NCBI RefSeq assembly: GCF_009914315.1
Contig: NZ_CP042596.1
Coordinates: 4,154,001 to 4,218,000, forward strand
From: Granulicella sp. WH15
GTDB lineage: Bacteria > Acidobacteriota > Terriglobia > Terriglobales > Acidobacteriaceae
Direction: 5' to 3'
DNA: 64,000 bases
Shown: positions 59,968 through 64,000 of the stretch, in pieces
How positions within the stretch are numbered: the first letter of the stretch is position 1
Layout: each line of letters opens with the position of its first letter
The notes under the pieces: generated by a model
Databases searched by the model: none
Seen by the model: the letters and a program-made list of their open reading frames with translations, nothing else
Told to the model about the DNA's origin: nothing
Program-made: the position numbers and the translations under genes

Positions 59968-61701
59968 CTAGAAGAAGATGAGGTTGAGAACGAAGAAGAC
60001 GGTGATGACGACGACCGCCCAGAAGATCGGCTTCTCGAAGAGGTTCTTCGCGCCGTCGTCCGGCAGCGGCGTGACGCCGTAGACGAGGCCCGAAAGCTCC
60101 TCGTGCGGCATCGGCTTGCCCATCAGGCTCACGACGATGGTGACCGCCACGCAGATGATCCAACTCCACAGCGCGCGGTAGAGGTTCTCGGCCATCGGCT
60201 TGGCGTCGGGGCTCATCGCAATGTAGCGCAGCGCGGTGCCGTCGGTCTGGACCCAGATGAACATGGCCACCGAGGACGCCGTGCCCGCCAGCAGGCCCCA
60301 GAAGCCGCCCGCCTTGGTCGCCCGCTTCCACAACATGCCCAGGATCACCGTGCCGAAGAGCGGCGCGATGAAGAAGCTGAAGAGCGCCTGCACGTAGTCC
60401 ATGATCGAGTTGGCGTTCATCACCAGATACGCCGTGGCGATCGAGATGAGCATACCAACCACGGTGGACCAGCGACCCATCGCAACGTAGTGGCTGTCCG
60501 ATGCCTTCTTGTTGATGAACGCACCGTAGAGGTCGTAGGTCCAGACGGTGGAGAAGGCGCTGACGTTGCCCGCCATGCCGCTCATAAAGCCCGCGATCAG
60601 CGCGGTGATGCCGAGACCCAACAGGCCGGGGCCGCAGTAGCGGATCAGCATCAGGGGCAGCACGTCGTCGTAGCTGTGCTGGCCGGTCACCTTGGCGATG
60701 CTGGCCGGGACGAGGTCGAACATCTTCGAGCCGTCGGGGTTGTGCAGCGAAAGGGCGACGAGGCCCGGCACGATGACGATCAGCGGGACAGCCATCTTGA
60801 AGGCCGCGCCGATCACCGGGGCCATCTTGGCAGCGCGCAGGTTGTTGGCGCTGAGCACGCGCTGGACCACGAGGAAGTCCGTAGTCCAGTAGCCGAAGCT
60901 GATGACGAAGCCGAGGCCGAAGACGATGCCGGTCCAGTGGACGCCCATGGGGTTGTCGCTGAAGTGGCCGAGCGTCGTCCACATGTGGGTGTAGTTGGCG
61001 TTGCCGATGTTGGTGGCGATGTTCTGCTTGAGCTGCGTCCAGCCGCCCGCCTCGATGAGTCCGAGGATCGGAATCATCGCCGCGCCCGCCCAGATGAGGA
61101 TGAACTGGAGCACCTCGTTGATGATGGCCGAGCGCAGGCCGCCGAGCATGACGTACAGCGCCACCGTGCCCGCGCCCACCCAGATGGAGAACGTGATGTT
61201 CCAGCCGAGGACGGTCTGCATGACGACGGCCATGGCGTACATGTTCACACCGCTCATCAGAATGGTCATCAGGGCGAAGGAGACCGCGCTGACTGCGCGT
61301 GCGCCCTCGCCGAAGCGCAGGTGCAGGTAGCCGGGCACCGAGTGCGTCTTCGAGATGTAGTAGAACGGCATCATCACGATGCCGAGGAAGAGCATGGCCG
61401 GGATCGCGCCGATCCAGTACCAGTGCGTGGCCAGCATGCCGTACTGGTAGGCCGCGCCCGCCCAGCCCATCAGTTCCAATGACCCCAGGTTGGCCGAGAC
61501 GAAGCTCAGACCGGCGATCCACGCCGACATCTCGCGTCCGGCCAGAAAGAACTCCTCGCTGGTGTTGGTCGAACCCTTGACGTAGAAGCCGATGAAGATG
61601 ACCAGCGCGAAGTACAACGCCAGGATCACGATATCGACGCCGGCAAGGTGCGTGAGCTGACCGTGCGGAAGGAGCAGAGCGAGCGATGGAGAAGAGTTCA
61701 T
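59968..61701 (-). CDS. Sodium:solute symporter, probable pentose transporter
   Basis: 577-residue SSS-family transporter with about 14 predicted helices. LAGVDIVILALYFALVIFIG, then TSEEFFLAGREMSAWIAGLS and FVSANLGSLELMGWAGAAYQ, is the SGLT-type start; the segment LMGWAGAAYQYG corresponds to the sugar-binding part of related symporters. GFGLGFVISFGYWTTDFLVVQ-type helices follow. The cluster context points to a xylose or arabinose symporter. A GTG five codons upstream is an equal alternative start. It is the first gene of the operon and divergent from the ROK regulator. Confidence 0.86.
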   Translation of the reverse strand: MNSSPSLALLLPHGQLTHLAGVDIVILALYFALVIFIGFYVKGSTNTSEEFFLAGREMSAWIAGLSFVSANLGSLELMGWAGAAYQYGMLATHWYWIGAIPAMLFLGIVMMPFYYISKTHSVPGYLHLRFGEGARAVSAVSFALMTILMSGVNMYAMAVVMQTVLGWNITFSIWVGAGTVALYVMLGGLRSAIINEVLQFILIWAGAAMIPILGLIEAGGWTQLKQNIATNIGNANYTHMWTTLGHFSDNPMGVHWTGIVFGLGFVISFGYWTTDFLVVQRVLSANNLRAAKMAPVIGAAFKMAVPLIVIVPGLVALSLHNPDGSKMFDLVPASIAKVTGQHSYDDVLPLMLIRYCGPGLLGLGITALIAGFMSGMAGNVSAFSTVWTYDLYGAFINKKASDSHYVAMGRWSTVVGMLISIATAYLVMNANSIMDYVQALFSFFIAPLFGTVILGMLWKRATKAGGFWGLLAGTASSVAMFIWVQTDGTALRYIAMSPDAKPMAENLYRALWSWIICVAVTIVVSLMGKPMPHEELSGLVYGVTPLPDDGAKNLFEKPIFWAVVVITVFFVLNLIFF

Positions 61702-62074
61702 ATACTTGGGGTTCACCCGATTTCAGCTCACATTCGGGTACCCCGGAACATGCGGATACGCGGCCGACTTTGCTTTAGTCTGCGAACGTGAATATATGTT
61801 GCGCGCTATGGGTACGTCAACGAAATAAAGATTGCGGAGAACGGGCGCGGGAGACGGGATTGCTCTCCGAATGCAGTAAAGACGAAGCGTGATGCAACTC
61901 GGAATTTGGCAGGAGTAAAGCCTGTGATGGAGCCGTTATAGGGATACTTTTTGGTCCGACCAGCACACCAAAACCGGCTTTTTCTCTTATGTGAAAAAAT
62001 CGCGCCCTCGGGGGCTTGCTCTTTTCTTCCCCGAGAGAATAATATCGGTTGCCAAGTCTCATTCCGCCCCCTAC
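61702..62074. promoter_or_regulatory. Divergent control region of the pentose operon
   Basis: 373 bp between the symporter and the ROK regulator. It is A/T-richer than the genes. An inverted repeat TTTTGGT, 11 nt, ACCAAAA (61949-61973) is the best operator candidate. No gene is seen. Confidence 0.5.
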
Positions 62075-63334
62075 ATGACCCCAGCCCGCAATACGACGCC
62101 GAACTCGAAGCCCGACACCGCGCCCCGCAGCAACGGTGGGCTCGCCGGGGATGTGCCTGCGGGCGACCTGAGGGTGCAGGCGCGCGACCCGCTGCTGAAG
62201 CTCATCCGCGCCCACCAGCCCGTCTCCCGCGCCGACCTGGCCCGCATCTCCGGGCTGCGGCCCGGCATGGTCTCACTCATCGTGGACGACCTGAAGGCCG
62301 ACCACTGGATCACCGAGGGCGGCTCCGTGGCCCGGCCGCGCGGCCGCCGTCCCACCATGCTCACGCTCAACGACCGGCTCGCCATCCTGGTGGCCGACGT
62401 GCGCCCCAAGCGCGCCATCGTCGCGCTCATCGACCTGCCCGGTCGGCTGCTCACGCGGCGCATCATTCCGCTGGCCTCCGAGCCGCAGCGCGCCATCCGC
62501 AGCATCTCCGACTGCATGGCCGCCATCCAGGCCGAGCACCCCTCCCTGACCATCGAGGGCATCGGCGTCAGCCTCCCCGGACGCATCGACCCCTCGACCC
62601 AGCACCTGATCTTCGCGCCCAACCTGGACTGGGCCAATCTGGATATCCGCGAGGCATTTGAGGCGCAGACGCGGCTGCCCGTCGAACTGGAGAACGACGC
62701 TAACGGCTGCCTGCTCTCCGAGCTTTGGTTTGGCCGCATGGACGGTATCCGCGACGCAGTGCTGGTGGCCATAGCCGAGGGTATCGGCACGGCGCTGCTG
62801 GTCAACGGGCAGCTCTCGCGCGGGCGGGCGGGCATGGCAGGGGAGTTCGGGCATATCCAGCTCGACAGCAACGGCCCCCGCTGCGCCTGCGGACAGCTCG
62901 GCTGCTGGGAGATGCTCGGCTCCTCTTCCGCGGCGCTACGTTTTTATGACGAGCATCGCCACGAGACCGGCGCGCCCGCCGTGAGCACTATGGATAGCCT
63001 GCTGCATCTAGCCGAAGAGGGCGATCCTCCCGCGCTCGCCGCGCTGACCCGGCAGGCCGAGTACATCGGCAAGGGCCTGCGGCTGCTGGTGGCGGCGCTC
63101 TCGCCGGAGGTGATTCTGGTGACGGGGGAGATTACCTCGTTGTGGGGTATCTTTGCGCCGGTAATTGAGAAGCATATGTCGGCTAATATGCTGGCGCAGG
63201 TACTTCCGAGACTGGTTCCGGCGACGGATGCGGAGTCGGCGAGGTTGCGGGGGGCGGCGGCAGTGCTGCTGCAGCGCGTCTCCAGCCAGAGAAACTCCCG
63301 GCTTCCGACCAACGGGAGGACCGTTGCTTCTTGA
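62075..63334 (+). CDS. ROK-family transcriptional regulator (XylR/NagC type)
   Basis: 419 residues. An N-terminal winged helix (PLLKLIRAHQPVSRADLARI, SGLRPGMVSLIVDDLKADHW) is joined to a ROK sugar-kinase-like domain with IGVSLPGRIDPSTQHL, ENDANGCLLSELWFG, GIGTALLVNGQLSRGRAGMA and the zinc motif GEFGHIQLDSNGPRCACGQLGCWE. Such proteins repress sugar operons and release DNA when the sugar binds. Divergent from the pentose operon, so it is its likely repressor. The start is uncertain: the ATG shown begins a short linker before the helix-turn-helix, while a GTG at 61991 would add 28 unlike residues. The final ~12 residues are read from a repeat element. Confidence 0.86.
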   Translation: MTPARNTTPNSKPDTAPRSNGGLAGDVPAGDLRVQARDPLLKLIRAHQPVSRADLARISGLRPGMVSLIVDDLKADHWITEGGSVARPRGRRPTMLTLNDRLAILVADVRPKRAIVALIDLPGRLLTRRIIPLASEPQRAIRSISDCMAAIQAEHPSLTIEGIGVSLPGRIDPSTQHLIFAPNLDWANLDIREAFEAQTRLPVELENDANGCLLSELWFGRMDGIRDAVLVAIAEGIGTALLVNGQLSRGRAGMAGEFGHIQLDSNGPRCACGQLGCWEMLGSSSAALRFYDEHRHETGAPAVSTMDSLLHLAEEGDPPALAALTRQAEYIGKGLRLLVAALSPEVILVTGEITSLWGIFAPVIEKHMSANMLAQVLPRLVPATDAESARLRGAAAVLLQRVSSQRNSRLPTNGRTVAS

Positions 63335-63480
63335 ACTAGCAAAACAAAGATGAAAGTCACGAAGTGACCGCCCTCCGCACGGGAGGCCCGTCCGGCAGGA
63401 CAGAGCTTTTGCCGACCTATTCCAGAAACAACGGCAAAGGCGCTCTTACGCCGGACGGGTAGCACTTCATGCGGTTCGTG
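63299..63480. repeat. Modular intergenic repeat, copy 12
   Basis: Begins inside the ROK regulator gene with the arm CTTCCGACCAACGGGAGGAC. Continues with TCACGAAGTGACCGCCCTCC and GGCCCGTCCGGCAGGACAGA, and ends with a decayed GC module (GCGCTCTTACGCCGGACGGG then GCACTTCATGCGG). Confidence 0.82.
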
Positions 63481-63482
63481 GT

Positions 63483-64000
63483 TTACCCCCGTGCAGGCCA
63501 GAGCCACGCCGCTCCACGCACGCCGCTCGAATCCCCATACTTCGCCGGGAGCAGCGGCGTATGAAACTCGCCGCCGAAGACATACGGAGCCATCTTGCCG
63601 GGCAGCTCCTCGTACAACCGGGCCACACGCGACAGCCCGCCCCCGAAGACGATCACATCGGGGTCGAGCGTATGGACGATAGTGGCCAGCGAGCGGGCCA
63701 GCCGCTCCTCAAACCGTTCCACAGCAGCCATAGCCTGGGCATCTCCAGCCTCGGCGGCCTCCACGATCGCTCGCGTGGTCAACTTCCGGCCCGTCACGTC
63801 GGCGAACTCCCGCGCCACGCCGCTGCCCGAGACCCAGGTCTCGATGCAGCCGTGCTTGCCGCAGTAACATGCGGGCCCGGGCGTCTCCGCGGCTGTCGCC
63901 CACGGCAGCGGATTGTGTCCCCACTCGCCCGCTACGCCATTGGCCCCGTTGTGGATCTGCCCGCTGAAGGAAACTCCACCCCCGCAGCCCGTCCCGAGGA
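63483..64000 (-). CDS. ROK-family sugar kinase, fructokinase/NagK-like (5' end outside the window)
   Basis: The visible 172 residues are the C-terminal part of a ROK kinase. From the window edge: GTGCGGGVSFSGQIHNGANG, VAGEWGHNPLPW, the zinc motif CYCGKHGCIETWVSGSG and LDPDVIVFGGGLSRVARLYE. The GEWGHNPLP pattern is the one of fructokinases (Mak) and N-acetylglucosamine kinases. The stop is inside the window; the start lies beyond 64000. It is convergent with the ROK regulator, separated by a repeat. It would phosphorylate a hexose or amino-sugar at the cost of ATP. Exact substrate cannot be read from this part. Confidence 0.87.
   Translation of the reverse strand, partial: LGTGCGGGVSFSGQIHNGANGVAGEWGHNPLPWATAAETPGPACYCGKHGCIETWVSGSGVAREFADVTGRKLTTRAIVEAAEAGDAQAMAAVERFEERLARSLATIVHTLDPDVIVFGGGLSRVARLYEELPGKMAPYVFGGEFHTPLLPAKYGDSSGVRGAAWLWPARG

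Noticed and set aside
1..64000. tRNA, rRNA, CRISPR array or complete insertion sequence
   Set aside because: I looked for T-loop signatures, regularly spaced short repeats and transposase motifs and found none. The repeats present are intergenic mosaics without a transposase in the window.

Overview
The window looks like a piece of an Acidobacteriota chromosome, probably a soil member of the Terriglobales/Acidobacteriaceae (Granulicella, Edaphobacter or Terriglobus type). The reasons are the high GC over most of its length, two very large TonB-dependent receptors that begin with a carboxypeptidase-regulatory-like domain, many secreted proteins of unknown role, and short single genes or small operons separated by repeats. 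I saw no rRNA, tRNA, CRISPR array, phage or complete insertion sequence. The genus is inferred from gene content only.

Layout. 1-6.5 kb, with visibly lower GC: a receptor cut by the left edge, then the methylcitrate operon prpB-prpC-prpD, with a divergent LysR gene that probably controls it. 6.6-15.2 kb: small secreted protein, FAD oxidoreductase, Tat-exported enolase-superfamily protein, citrate synthase, cysteine desulfurase, LLM flavin enzyme. 15.3-24.2 kb: KimA-like permease, glutathione peroxidase, three secreted proteins (M61 peptidase, alpha/beta hydrolase, HExxH-TPR protein) and mnmA. 24.4-33.7 kb: membrane/coiled-coil protein, YtxH protein, BON lipoprotein, GH57 enzyme, moaA, GAF-GGDEF protein, secreted unknown, EamA transporter. 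33.7-39.6 kb: peptide-transporter operon with a gamma-glutamylcyclotransferase-like gene, comF, an HNH nuclease and a higBA toxin-antitoxin pair. 39.6-48.8 kb: secreted unknowns, histidine kinase, recX overlapping a DUF429-like gene, a Phd/PIN pair and alaS. 48.9-56.3 kb: flippase, sodium symporter, second TonB-dependent receptor, DUF2237 protein. 56.6-64 kb: a pentose operon (sodium symporter, small membrane protein, fucose/arabinose-type isomerase, xylulokinase) with a divergent ROK regulator, and a partial ROK sugar kinase at the right edge.

How the genes work together. prpBCD would burn propionyl-CoA to pyruvate and succinate. The pentose cluster would import a sugar, isomerise it, phosphorylate it and sense it through the ROK repressor. 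The receptors, secreted hydrolases, OPT transporter and GH57 enzyme fit a heterotroph that lives on polymers and peptides.

The most striking non-coding content is a family of modular intergenic repeats at about a dozen loci, nearly always directly behind genes and often folding into long hairpins. A second repeat type carries a variable TTGCC/TTGCTC hexamer tract. I did not find a clearly new defence or biosynthetic system. The best candidates for follow-up are the repeat family, the leaderless higBA promoter inside a 20-bp inverted repeat, the Gly/Ser insert in alanyl-tRNA synthetase and the unusual isomerase/xylulokinase pairing.
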